Source: an uncultured Hyphomonadaceae bacterium (GTDB lineage: Bacteria > Pseudomonadota > Alphaproteobacteria > Caulobacterales > Hyphomonadaceae). From it: a stretch of 64,000 bases of DNA. The notes under the pieces are model-generated. The model saw only the letters and a list, made by a program, of their open reading frames with translations. It was not told the origin of the DNA and ran no database searches. The stretch is taken from NCBI GenBank assembly GCA_938084575.1, contig CALKFG010000005.1, positions 186,001 through 250,000 of the forward strand, read 5' to 3'. Shown here one piece after another: positions 19,106 to 29,767 of this stretch. The stretch's first letter is position 1. Every line of letters begins with the position of its first letter. A program made the translations under genes and the position numbers.

Positions 19106-20068
19106 CTATTCGAGTGTCGCGGACTCCGCCCATGAGACCAGCCAGGGATTCACGATTTTGTGGTTCTGATAATTAAGGCCGTGACCGGCCGGCCCGATGA
19201 TCCGGATCTGCGCCTGTGGCACATGGTCAGCCAGCGCGACCGCGCTGGAGGGGTCAATGGTTGCATCTGCGCCGCCAAAGATGGCGACAACAGGTCGGTC
19301 CGTCGCCGCGAGGCGGTCGAAAACCTGTCCCTGGCCGGACATGGGCATATGCCTGAGCGTTGACAACAGGGCGGGACCATAGCCGCGATACTGCATCTGG
19401 ACCGTGACGTCGCCGGCAAGGCGGTTCTCGGGGGGCAGCGCGGCATCGGCGGCATATTGAGGGTCGGCCAGAAGGCCGGCGCGCCATTGCAGGCGCCACA
19501 GAACATCCCCCACGACCGGCCAGCCCAGCGCCTGCCTGACCCATCCGCCCTGGCCCCCTTTCAGCGTCAGACCGGCAGGCACGAACAGGAAAAGCCGGGC
19601 AACCCGGTCGGGATGGCGGGCAGTGAATTCGCTGGCGATCAGCCCTCCCATGGACAGGCCGGCCAGTCGCACCGGCGTGTCCAGACCCAGCCGGTCAAGC
19701 AGGGTCAGCAGCGTGGCATCGTAAAAGTCGGCCGTGTAAGCGCGCCGGGGCCGGTCCGACCAGCCGCGGCCAAAATGATCATAGCGCAGCACCCGGTAGC
19801 CCGCCTGCGTCAGCGCCAATACATTCTGGTCAAAGATGAAAGACGGGGTCGAGAAGCCATGCACCAGAACCACGACGGGGCCATTGGCGGGGCCGTCCCA
19901 GCGATAGTGCAGCAGGTCCCCGTCAATATCGAGGAACATCCCCGGGGCTGTGCTGCGCGCGGCCGCGTCAAGCGGCTTATTCGGCCAGTCCATGACCACC
20001 AAAACGGCATAGGCGCCAACCGCCAGAGCGGCACTGGCGAGGCCAAACCATTTCACCAGAGTCAGCAT
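19106..20068 (-). CDS. Alpha/beta hydrolase with N-terminal membrane anchor
   Basis: A 320-residue alpha/beta hydrolase-fold protein. One hydrophobic segment (about residues 6-27) suggests an uncleaved anchor or signal. The oxyanion region VLVHGF, nucleophile elbow GLSMGG (Ser139), a late Asp in FGGADATID and the His in GPAGHGLN form a full catalytic triad. Substrate is unknown. It sits on the minus strand between recF and gyrB, which are usually adjacent, so it interrupts the replication block. No mobile-element traces flank it. Confidence 0.85.
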   Translation of the reverse strand: MLTLVKWFGLASAALAVGAYAVLVVMDWPNKPLDAAARSTAPGMFLDIDGDLLHYRWDGPANGPVVVLVHGFSTPSFIFDQNVLALTQAGYRVLRYDHFGRGWSDRPRRAYTADFYDATLLTLLDRLGLDTPVRLAGLSMGGLIASEFTARHPDRVARLFLFVPAGLTLKGGQGGWVRQALGWPVVGDVLWRLQWRAGLLADPQYAADAALPPENRLAGDVTVQMQYRGYGPALLSTLRHMPMSGQGQVFDRLAATDRPVVAIFGGADATIDPSSAVALADHVPQAQIRIIGPAGHGLNYQNHKIVNPWLVSWAESATLE

Positions 20069-20253
20069 CGGGGATCCTTTCTGAGCGGCAGGTAATTGCG
20101 GACCTTATGGGCGATCGTGGCGGGGCTGGCAAATTCCGACGGTATTGACCCCTGCAGCGCCGTGCCATCGGATTTTAGCCTTTGATTGCTAAGCAAAAAA
20201 TCGCATCTCTTTTCCGGTTGGAAATTTCCCTTTTCCCCCAAATGCGCTTATAA

Positions 20254-22719
<2,466 letters not shown>

Positions 22720-22785
22720 GGAAAACCGGTCTTCCCATCCTGCCGAAAGCGCGCGACACTGCGGTCTCAATCCGGGGAGGCCAAG

Positions 22786-23733
22786 ATGGCGACGGCGCAG
22801 TCCATCATCCTACACCATTACGAACGTTCACCTTTTTCTGAGAAAATCCGGCTCGCGCTGAGGATGAAGAATCTGGCCTGGGCCAGTGTTGACATCCCGT
22901 CCATCATGCCAAAGCCAGATTTGATCCCGCTGACCGGGGGATACAGGCGGACTCCGGTCATGCAGATCGGCGCGGATATTTTCTGTGACACGTCGCTGAT
23001 GCTGATCGAGCTTGAGAAGCGCCATCAGATTTCAATGCTGGCCCTGCCGGGTCATGAGGGTCTGGCGAGCATGGTCGGGGCCTGGGCGGATTATAAGTGG
23101 TTCCAGACCAGCGTGGCCGTCATTTTTGGCACCATAGGCGACAATGTTCCGCAGGCCTTCAAGGATGACCGGGCGAAAATGTCGGGCCGGCCTTTCAATG
23201 TGGAGGCGATGAAGGCTGCAGCCTCGATGATGAAAGATCAGTGGCGCAGCCAGCTGATGTGGATCGAAACGCGGCTGGACATGGGCCGGCAAGCCGGAAC
23301 TGGAGACTGGCTTGTCGGGACCAAGCCGGGCCTGGTGGATGTGCAGGCGTATATGAATCCCTGGTTTGTCGAAAAGAATGTACCCGACTTTCTCGCGCGG
23401 TGTTTCGAGGACGCGCCGCTGACCCAGAGCTGGTATCAGCGCCTGAAGGCATTTGAGGGTCAGGCGGGCGAGGTTCTGACCGGCGAAGAGGCCCTGCACA
23501 TCGCCCGTCATGCCCCTCCGCATCTGAAGGCAGCGTCCAGCGCTCAGGAGCTGCGTGACCTCCCGCCCGGCACCCGCGTGGCCGTCGCGCCGGATGATTA
23601 CGGCCAGGACTGGGTTGAGGGGGACCTCGTCATCGCCAATGCGGAGCGGATCATTCTGGCGCGCTATGACGAGCGGGTCGAGAATGTTCACGTCCATTTC
23701 CCCCGCACCGGATATCTTGTCCGGCCGGTTTAG
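22786..23733 (+). CDS. Glutathione S-transferase family protein
   Basis: A 315-residue protein. The N-terminal thioredoxin-like domain (LHHYERSPFSEKIRLALRMKNL, then TPVMQIGADIFCDTSLMLIELE) is a GST domain with a Ser-rich active-site region; a helical C-terminal domain follows (about 90-220). The last 90 residues (about 225-315) form an extra beta-rich tail not present in minimal GSTs. A GGAGG site precedes ATG 22786. The substrate is unknown; glutathione would be supplied by gshB earlier in the window. It ends in a 4-nt overlap with convergent coq9. Confidence 0.8.
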   Translation: MATAQSIILHHYERSPFSEKIRLALRMKNLAWASVDIPSIMPKPDLIPLTGGYRRTPVMQIGADIFCDTSLMLIELEKRHQISMLALPGHEGLASMVGAWADYKWFQTSVAVIFGTIGDNVPQAFKDDRAKMSGRPFNVEAMKAAASMMKDQWRSQLMWIETRLDMGRQAGTGDWLVGTKPGLVDVQAYMNPWFVEKNVPDFLARCFEDAPLTQSWYQRLKAFEGQAGEVLTGEEALHIARHAPPHLKAASSAQELRDLPPGTRVAVAPDDYGQDWVEGDLVIANAERIILARYDERVENVHVHFPRTGYLVRPV

Positions 23734-24347
23734 CGCCCCCTCATCCGGTCGAGGGCGCCGAGAAGCGGTCCAAGGATCTGGCCACCGGCCTGCCCGACCC
23801 GCATGGCCTGCTTGAGGCGCTGTGCGATATAGGCTTTCAGCGCATCCTCTTCTGGTGCGCCGATCCAGTACAGAATGATGGGCGGGATCACCGCGCACAG
23901 CAGACCGCGTTTGGTCTGGCGATTATAATCTGTGGCCGTGTCACCGGCTGCGGTCCAGATCCTGTCTGAAATCGACCAGGTACAGCGCACGGCGCGTCCG
24001 GCCGCCCATGGCATCAGGCCTCGATGGGCTGCCATGGCCACGGCGTCTCGGTCGGCTTCCATCTGGCCGAGCCAGGCAAAAAGCGCGGTCGCGACTTTTT
24101 CATGCGTGCGCTGTTGCGACAGGTCCTGTTCGGCAAGCGCGGTCGCCATCCTGTCTGCAGCCCGCAGGAAATAATGGTCGAGAAGGTCGTTGACGCCCCC
24201 GGGGGCGGCCAGCGCCTGCTCCCCCTCGCTGAGGCCCGCTGCGCGGGCCGCACCGGCCAGCGTGGCCGATGTCCAGCCGCTCTGGCAGACGAGGGGCAAG
24301 GCGGCATCAAGCCAGCGATTGCGGAGCTGATAGGATGGGGTCTGCAT
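23730..24347 (-). CDS. COQ9-family ubiquinone biosynthesis protein
   Basis: A 205-residue COQ9 homologue. COQ9 is a TetR-like-fold lipid-binding protein that presents ubiquinone precursors to the hydroxylase COQ7 in mitochondria and alphaproteobacteria. The N-terminal [28 protein letters not shown] resembles the TetR-like helical start, and [31 protein letters not shown] is the family's most conserved block. The start at 24347 has AGGAGAAG just upstream. It is divergent from rpsU. Confidence 0.9.
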   Translation of the reverse strand: MQTPSYQLRNRWLDAALPLVCQSGWTSATLAGAARAAGLSEGEQALAAPGGVNDLLDHYFLRAADRMATALAEQDLSQQRTHEKVATALFAWLGQMEADRDAVAMAAHRGLMPWAAGRAVRCTWSISDRIWTAAGDTATDYNRQTKRGLLCAVIPPIILYWIGAPEEDALKAYIAQRLKQAMRVGQAGGQILGPLLGALDRMRGR

Positions 24348-24457
24348 TCTCTTCTCCTGATCGCTGGTCAAGCGCGATTGCCCATGATATAGCACCGCCT
24401 TTCCCGATAGGTAGGGACCAGATTAACGCACGGGACGACCCGGCGCCAAAAGACAAT

Positions 24458-24463
24458 GGAGAG
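24458..24463 (+). promoter_or_regulatory. Ribosome-binding site that decides the rpsU start
   Basis: GGAGAG at 24458-24463 lies 6 nt upstream of the first of two ATT codons and 9 nt before the second. No ATG, GTG or TTG lies in the rpsU frame between here and the conserved S21 N-terminus. Confidence 0.55.
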
Positions 24464-24469
24464 TTCACC

Positions 24470-24679
24470 ATTATTCAGATCACCGTTCGCGACAATAATG
24501 TCGAGCAGGCGCTGCGCGCGCTGAAGAAGAAAATGCAGCGCGAAGGCCTGTTCCGCGAAATGAAGTCGCGGACATTTTTTGAGAAGCCCTCTGAAAAGAA
24601 GGCGCGTCAGAAAGCTGAGGCTGTTCGCCGGGCGCGCAAGCTTGCACGCAAGCGGGCCCAGCGCGAAGGCCTGCTCTAG
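24470..24679 (+). CDS. rpsU: 30S ribosomal protein S21 (bS21), apparent AUU start
   Basis: About 69 residues, the usual bS21 size. The family core is plain: [24 protein letters not shown], then [33 protein letters not shown]. Homologues begin M(V)QI.VRDNN, so translation should begin at 24470 or 24473, where the codons are ATT ATT. The nearest in-frame ATG (24335) would add about 45 residues lacking homology and overlap the start region of coq9. A GGAGAG site sits at the right spacing for AUU. AUU initiation is known for E. coli infC and pcnB. A sequencing or assembly error is the alternative. Confidence 0.85.
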   Translation: MIQITVRDNNVEQALRALKKKMQREGLFREMKSRTFFEKPSEKKARQKAEAVRRARKLARKRAQREGLL

Positions 24680-24705
24680 TCCAGCCCTTGGCGATATTGA
24701 TCTGA

Positions 24706-24739
24706 CCCTTTCGCGACGTGTGTCGCGGGAGGGTTTTTT
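24706..24739 (+). terminator. Rho-independent terminator of rpsU
   Basis: A 12-bp stem with two G-T wobbles (arms 24706-24717 and 24722-24733, loop GTGT) followed by six T residues (24734-24739). It overlaps the stop codon of the convergent ABC permease. Confidence 0.8.
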
Positions 24740-26100
24740 CATGTCCGGGAGTCCGGCCCCGAAGGGCGGCGTCCCGGGATGAGTCGCCGTACCCATGCCC
24801 CGGCATCGCCCAGCCCGGCGCCATGGACGGCGCCGGCGCGGTAGACCTGTGTCGCCAGCCGAAGGATCAGGCCGGTGGTCAGGACCATGACCGCAAGCTG
24901 CGCCAGCACTTCCCAGAGCGGGGGATCGGTCGGCATGCGCAGGATCAAAAGAAACGGCGTGAACAGCGGAACCCATGACATGGCGGCAATGGCTGGCGAG
25001 CCGACATCATCAATCGCTATGGTGAGCATGAATAAGGGCACCATCAGCAGGACGATCAGCGGGGTCATCAGGGTCTGCGCTTCCTGAATGGTGTCACACA
25101 GGGACCCCAGCGCGAGGAAGAGGGCGCCATAGATCAGATAGCCCAGAACGAAACTGATCAGGGCCGGCCCGAGGATCATCGGCTTTAATACAGCCATGCC
25201 GAGGATCGACATTTGCGCGACAAGGCCCGGCGGCAGCTGGCTGCTGGCAAGCCAGGTCAGCAGGATCGATCCGGATGACCAGAAGGCCATCAGCGTCAGG
25301 GACAGGACCAGCACAGCCAGCAGCTTGCCCGTCAGCAGCTGGGGTAGCCTGACCGAGGTCAGAAGGCTGTCGAAAATCTTGTTGGACCGTTCTTCGATGG
25401 TCCCCATCAGAAGATAGTTCACCACAGAAAAGATCAGAAACCACAGGATAAAGGCAAGGCCGATCGAGACCAGGAAGGGCGCCCGGTCCTGCAGAGTAAC
25501 ATCCAGGGCGCGGCCCGCGCCGCCGGATCCGACCCTCTGGGCCACGACGTCACGCCGGGCGCTGCGGGCATCGTCGATCAGGCGGCTGCTGACGCCAGCG
25601 GCGGCAAAGACCCGGTCTTCTGCGACCTTGCGCTCGGCCGCACGGGCAATGTCGAGCAGGGCCTGCGCCTGCAGGTTCTTGCTCAGATACCGGATCGTGC
25701 CGGACGGGTCGGACACGATCAGCGCGGCGAATAGCGGACGGGGACCGGCCGCGGTCGGCACCAGTTTCTCGCCCGCCAGGAAGGCGGCCAGCTCATCCGG
25801 GCCAGACGCTGGCGGCGGCACCAGGATAAAGGCCGGCAAAGACCCGGTCAGGCCGGCCCTGGGGAGGTCTGGGGCGGTCTGCCCGGCCCGGTCCTGCAAT
25901 TCTGCGCGCACGGCCTGGGTGAAGCTGTCCCCGCTTTCGACAATGGTAAAATAGCGCGCGGGCTGCGAGCTGGCGGCGAGCACGGGGGCAAGCATGAAGA
26001 CGCCAAGGATCAGCGGCGTCAGCAGCAGCCCGAGCCAGAAACCCCAGGCGGTGACATAGCCGAGATAATCCCGGCGGGCGACAAGCAGGATGGCAGACAT
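24739..26100 (-). CDS. ABC-2 type transporter permease (NatB-like)
   Basis: A 453-residue inner-membrane permease. One N-terminal membrane helix (about 20-42) is followed by a large extracytoplasmic domain (about 45-215) and then about five to six helices, the layout of NatB/YhaP-type ABC-2 permeases (family hit judged by eye from the FSVVNYLLMGTIEERSNKIFDSLLTS segment). ATG 26100 is chosen since the reading frame upstream is noncoding for this family. It overlaps the ATPase stop by one base (TGATG), so both form one operon. Substrate unknown; Na+ export in NatAB is only an analogy. Confidence 0.85.
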   Translation of the reverse strand: MSAILLVARRDYLGYVTAWGFWLGLLLTPLILGVFMLAPVLAASSQPARYFTIVESGDSFTQAVRAELQDRAGQTAPDLPRAGLTGSLPAFILVPPPASGPDELAAFLAGEKLVPTAAGPRPLFAALIVSDPSGTIRYLSKNLQAQALLDIARAAERKVAEDRVFAAAGVSSRLIDDARSARRDVVAQRVGSGGAGRALDVTLQDRAPFLVSIGLAFILWFLIFSVVNYLLMGTIEERSNKIFDSLLTSVRLPQLLTGKLLAVLVLSLTLMAFWSSGSILLTWLASSQLPPGLVAQMSILGMAVLKPMILGPALISFVLGYLIYGALFLALGSLCDTIQEAQTLMTPLIVLLMVPLFMLTIAIDDVGSPAIAAMSWVPLFTPFLLILRMPTDPPLWEVLAQLAVMVLTTGLILRLATQVYRAGAVHGAGLGDAGAWVRRLIPGRRPSGPDSRT

Positions 26101-27056
26101 CAGGCGACCTCGGCTCTGGAGTGGCGGGAGTGCTGGCGGTGGCGGGCCTCGGCATCGCTGACCAGATCGACGAAGACGTCGCGCAGCCGCGCCTCTTCCG
26201 GCAGGAAGCTGGTGACCGGCGCACCGGCCTCGATGGCGGTGCGCAAGATGGTCTGGGGATCCTGGTCCGGCGCCAGCGCGACTCGCCAGAGCTCGGCGTC
26301 CTGTACCGCGGTGACGCCCCATGGGGCGAGACAGCCGGCGAGGTCAAAACCCGTCGCCACTTCGATCCGGACGCTCCTCTGGACGGTTTGCAGCGCAGCC
26401 GTCAGCGTGCCGTCAAAGACTTTCCGGCCCCGCGCCATCATCACGATCTTGTCGCACAGGCGTTCCGCATGTTCCATGACATGGGTCGAAAAGATCACCG
26501 TCGCGCCTCTCCGGTGCTCCCCGGCGATGAGCTCTTCGAGGGCCTGCTGGTTGACCGGGTCCAGCCCGGAAAAGGGCTCATCCAGAATCAGAAAATCCGG
26601 TTGGTGCGCCAGGGCGGTCAGGATCTGAACCTTCTGCGCCATGCCCTTGGACAGCCGGGACACTTTCTGGCGCGCAAATGCGGTCAGGCCCAGGGCGTCC
26701 AGCAGGGCATCGGCCCGGTTTTTTGCGGCACGGTGTGACAGGCCCTTAAGCCGCGCAAAATAGGTGATGATCTGGCGCGGGGTCATTTTCTTGTACAGCC
26801 CACGTTCCTCCGGAAGGAAGCCGACCCGGCGCAGGGTGACGAGATTGGGTGGGGCACCAAATAAGGAGATCTCGCCGGAATCGGGGGCAAGCACGCCCAG
26901 CGCCATGCGCAGGCTTGTGGATTTGCCAGCACCGTTTGGTCCCAGAAACCCGACAATCTCACCCGGTTCCACAATCATATCAAGGCTGTCGACCGCGCAG
27001 AATGGCCCGAAGGATTTGCTGGCGGACACGATTTCCAGGGGTGTGGTGGCCTTCAT
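26100..27056 (-). CDS. ABC transporter ATP-binding protein (NatA-like)
   Basis: About 318 residues. Walker A GPNGAGKST (39-47), Q-loop region FLPEERGLYKKM (this EERGLY pattern is typical of NatA/YhaQ-type ATPases), signature LSKGMAQKVQ, Walker B FLILDEPFSGLDP and the switch His in STHVMEHAE are all present. A C-terminal regulatory domain (about 215-318) follows. ATG 27056 has AAGAGG 7 nt upstream; ATG 27071, five codons earlier, is also possible. It is the partner of the downstream permease. Confidence 0.92.
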   Translation of the reverse strand: MKATTPLEIVSASKSFGPFCAVDSLDMIVEPGEIVGFLGPNGAGKSTSLRMALGVLAPDSGEISLFGAPPNLVTLRRVGFLPEERGLYKKMTPRQIITYFARLKGLSHRAAKNRADALLDALGLTAFARQKVSRLSKGMAQKVQILTALAHQPDFLILDEPFSGLDPVNQQALEELIAGEHRRGATVIFSTHVMEHAERLCDKIVMMARGRKVFDGTLTAALQTVQRSVRIEVATGFDLAGCLAPWGVTAVQDAELWRVALAPDQDPQTILRTAIEAGAPVTSFLPEEARLRDVFVDLVSDAEARHRQHSRHSRAEVA

Positions 27057-27151
27057 GCCGGACCTCTTCATGCTCAGGCCTTTTGATAAATCTCATCCCG
27101 GTGTCGCCGTCCAGACTTGCCAAGGCGTTCTGCGCGTATCAGTCTCATCCC

Positions 27152-27436
27152 ATGAAGCGCCCGGGTGCCCCACGTTTGAGGACTCTGGCCGCAGTTCTGG
27201 GGGAAGATGGTGAGCGCATCAGGGTCCCTGCGAAGGCGGTTGCGGCCGGCTGCCCGGTCATTTGCCCGTCAGGCGCGCATGCACAGGCCCAAGCGCTCGT
27301 AGAGATTGAGGCCGCGCTTGGCCGTTTGGACTCCGGACATTATGGCCTTTGCCTGACCTGCGGGGGCCAGATTGGGTTTGCCCGCCTTGATGTCGATCCG
27401 GTTCAGGCATTCTGCGCCCGGTGCGAAATCCATTAA
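27152..27436 (+). CDS. Small TraR/DksA-type C4 zinc-finger protein
   Basis: A 94-residue protein whose C-terminal half is a DksA/TraR zinc finger: ALGRLDSGHYGLCLTC followed by a second Cys pair (Cys67, Cys70, Cys88, Cys91). The N-terminus is too short for the full DksA coiled coil, so it resembles TraR-like or YbiI-like short members, which can bind in the RNA polymerase secondary channel. Whether it does so here is inference. Its last 4 nt overlap the stop of convergent metZ. Start ATG 27152 has no strong ribosome-binding site. Confidence 0.75.
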   Translation: MKRPGAPRLRTLAAVLGEDGERIRVPAKAVAAGCPVICPSGAHAQAQALVEIEAALGRLDSGHYGLCLTCGGQIGFARLDVDPVQAFCARCEIH

Positions 27437-28623
27437 AGTGCATCCAGCGCGGCCATCAGGTCGGCTTCCAGGTCTGCGATATCTTCCAGGCCCACCGACA
27501 GCCGCAGCCAGCTTTCATCCAGTCCCATCTCCTTGCGTTCATCGTCGCTGAGTGCGCGATGCGTGGTCGAGGCCGGGTGGCAGGCGAGCGATTTCGTGTC
27601 GCCGAGATTGTTGGAAATATCGACCAGTTTGAGAGCGTTGAGGAACCGGAAAGCCTCGGCCCGGGCGCCTTTTACGGACAAGGCGATCAGGGTGCCGCCG
27701 CCGCTCATCTGGCGGGCATGGACGGCGTGATCGGGGTGGTCCGGGCGACTGGGATAGTGCAGCCGGGCGACGCTCGGATGCAGGGCCAGCCTGTCTGCGA
27801 GGCGGGTCGCCGTCCGCGAGGCCTGCTGGACCCTGAGCTCCAGCGTCTCTAGGCCTTTCAGCACAACCCAGGCATTAAATGGCGACGCTGCCGGTCCGGT
27901 ATGCTTCAGCCAGGGATCAATCTGGTCCTCGATGAAATCCGCCGGTCCCAGAATGGCGCCCAGCAGGACCCGGCCCTGGCCGTCCATATGCTTGGTCGCA
28001 GAATAGACCACCAGATCGGCCCCGAGGTCGAGCGGCTTCTGGAAGATCGGCGTGGCAAAGACATTGTCGACCACCAGCAGGGCGCCGGCCGCGTGGGCCA
28101 GAGCTGCAACCGCGGCAATGTCGACCGCGCTCAGAAGCGGATTGGAGGGCGACTCGATCAGAACCAGCCGGGTTGGTTTGGACAGGGCTCTGGCCCAGGC
28201 ATCGAGGTCCCCCCCGTCGACGAATTCGGTTTCGATGCCATAGCGGGGCAGGATCTGGCTGCAAATATGCCGGCAGGAGCCGAACAGGGCCGTGGCTGCA
28301 ACGACCCGGTCGCCCGTCTTGCAGGGCGCGATTATCGTCGCGGCGATGGCGCCCATGCCTGATGCTGTCACCCGACAGGTTTGGGCGCCCTCCATGAGGG
28401 CCAGCCGGTCTGCCAGCATCTGGTTGGTCGGATTGCCATAGCGCGAATAGACATAGCCTTCGGCATTGCCAGCCATGCGGGCTGCGGCGTCCTCGGCGCT
28501 GGGATAGGCATAGCCCGAGGTCGCGAAGATCGCTTCGGAGGTCTCTCCGTGTCGGGAGCGCAGCAGCCCTCCCCGAACAAGGCGTGTGGCTGGCCTCCAG
28601 TCTTGATTGTCTGGATCGGGCAT
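27433..28623 (-). CDS. metZ: O-succinylhomoserine sulfhydrylase
   Basis: A 396-residue Cys/Met-metabolism PLP enzyme that makes homocysteine directly from O-succinylhomoserine and sulfide. PLP Lys lies in YSATKHMDGQGRVLLGAIL; other family marks are SRYGNPTNQMLADRLALMEGA and the C-terminal LRLSVGLEDIADLEADL. The MetZ assignment over cystathionine gamma-synthase rests on the TRLVRGGLLRSRHGETSEAIF start and KHMDGQGR motif. It supplies homocysteine for the MetH/MetF operon further along. No convincing SAM-II riboswitch was seen in its 65-nt leader. Confidence 0.92.
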   Translation of the reverse strand: MPDPDNQDWRPATRLVRGGLLRSRHGETSEAIFATSGYAYPSAEDAAARMAGNAEGYVYSRYGNPTNQMLADRLALMEGAQTCRVTASGMGAIAATIIAPCKTGDRVVAATALFGSCRHICSQILPRYGIETEFVDGGDLDAWARALSKPTRLVLIESPSNPLLSAVDIAAVAALAHAAGALLVVDNVFATPIFQKPLDLGADLVVYSATKHMDGQGRVLLGAILGPADFIEDQIDPWLKHTGPAASPFNAWVVLKGLETLELRVQQASRTATRLADRLALHPSVARLHYPSRPDHPDHAVHARQMSGGGTLIALSVKGARAEAFRFLNALKLVDISNNLGDTKSLACHPASTTHRALSDDERKEMGLDESWLRLSVGLEDIADLEADLMAALDAL

Positions 28624-28688
28624 GGCTTCTTCCTTTGCAAATCACGGGCTTCGTCATAAGCCTGTGAGACGAAAGGGATCAAGCCAAT

Positions 28689-29708
28689 ATGACGCAAGTG
28701 CCGGGAGTTCTTCCTGATAAAGCGATCACCGCCCTGTTCAGCACAGGCGCGCTGCGCAGCGAAACTCCCCTGGATCCGGACCAGATTCAGCCGGCCAGCC
28801 TGGATTTGCGGTTGTCCGATATCGCCTATCGGGTCCGCGCCAGTTTCCTGCCGGGTGCCGGGCGCAGCGTCGCGGACATGCTGCAGGAGCCTGAAATCGA
28901 GCTCCACCGTCTCGAAATTCCAGAGCGGGGCGCGGTGTTAGAGACCGGCTGTGTCTACCTCGTGCCGCTGCAGGAGCGGCTGCGTTTGCCGGCCGGCGTG
29001 TCGGGGCGGGCCAACCCGAAAAGCTCGACGGGCCGAATCGATGTCTTCACGCGCGTCGTGACCAATAAATCCAAGGCCTTTGATAAAATTCCGACGGGCT
29101 ATGCTGGTCCCCTATGGCTGGAAATCAGCCCCCGAACCTTTCCCATTCTGGTGCGGCCGGGAGATCGCCTGGCTCAGCTCCGGCTGAGGGTGGGCAAGCC
29201 AGACCCCGTGCAGGAAAAAACCGTATCCATCGATCTGCGGGCTCCGAACGGCGCCCCGATTGGCTGGCGGGCCAAGCGGCATGGCGGTCTGATCGATCTG
29301 CGCAAGCTCGCCGGGCACGAGGTGGCCGCGTTTTGGGAGCCGCTTTATGCCCGGGCCGATCGCCTGGTCCTCGATCCGGAGGCCTTTTATATTCTGGCCT
29401 CATGCGAGTCGGTGAAAGTCGCCGCAAACCGGGCGGCGGAAATGGCTCCGATTGCGCCGGAGCTTGGCGAGTTCAGGGCCCATTATGCCGGATTTTTCGA
29501 TCCGGGCTTCGGAACCAATAGCGGGGGCAGCCGTGCGGTCCTCGAGGTGCGCTCAAGGGACGTGCCATTCATCCTGGAACACGGACAGCCGGTCGCAAAA
29601 CTGGTTTATGAACCAATGTGCCGGAGACCGGCGCAGCTATATGGCCATGTCCGCAGCAATTATCAGGGTCAGGGCCTGAAGCTGTCGAAACATTTCGCGG
29701 CGCCCTGA
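28689..29708 (+). CDS. 2'-deoxycytidine 5'-triphosphate deaminase, long two-domain form
   Basis: A 339-residue protein of the trimeric dUTPase/dCTP deaminase superfamily, about twice the length of E. coli Dcd (193 residues). The N-terminal half shows QIQPASLDLRLSDIAYRV and SGRANPKSSTGRIDVFTRV; the second half repeats the fold with FFDPGFGTNSGGSRAVLEVRS. This long form is common in alphaproteobacteria. dCTP deamination supplies dUTP for dTTP synthesis. Divergent from metZ. A family-based call; no gene symbol given because it is not simple Dcd. Confidence 0.88.
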   Translation: MTQVPGVLPDKAITALFSTGALRSETPLDPDQIQPASLDLRLSDIAYRVRASFLPGAGRSVADMLQEPEIELHRLEIPERGAVLETGCVYLVPLQERLRLPAGVSGRANPKSSTGRIDVFTRVVTNKSKAFDKIPTGYAGPLWLEISPRTFPILVRPGDRLAQLRLRVGKPDPVQEKTVSIDLRAPNGAPIGWRAKRHGGLIDLRKLAGHEVAAFWEPLYARADRLVLDPEAFYILASCESVKVAANRAAEMAPIAPELGEFRAHYAGFFDPGFGTNSGGSRAVLEVRSRDVPFILEHGQPVAKLVYEPMCRRPAQLYGHVRSNYQGQGLKLSKHFAAP

Positions 29709-29733
29709 TCCGGCATCTTCCCGCGAGTGCCAT

Positions 29734-29767
29734 AAAAAAGGGGTGCACACTTTGCAGTGTACACCCC
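29734..29767 (-). terminator. Strong rho-independent terminator on the minus strand
   Basis: On the minus strand a 12-bp stem with a single U-G wobble (arms 29756-29767 and 29740-29751) closes a GCAA tetraloop and is followed by six U residues (29739-29734). On the plus strand there is no T-run, so it does not serve the dCTP deaminase gene just upstream. It implies a minus-strand transcript arriving from the right. Confidence 0.85.

Noticed and set aside
28624-28690. Possible SAM-II riboswitch upstream of metZ
   Set aside because: The 65-nt leader lacks the conserved pseudoknot core; only a 5-bp inverted repeat (TCGTC/GACGA) was seen.
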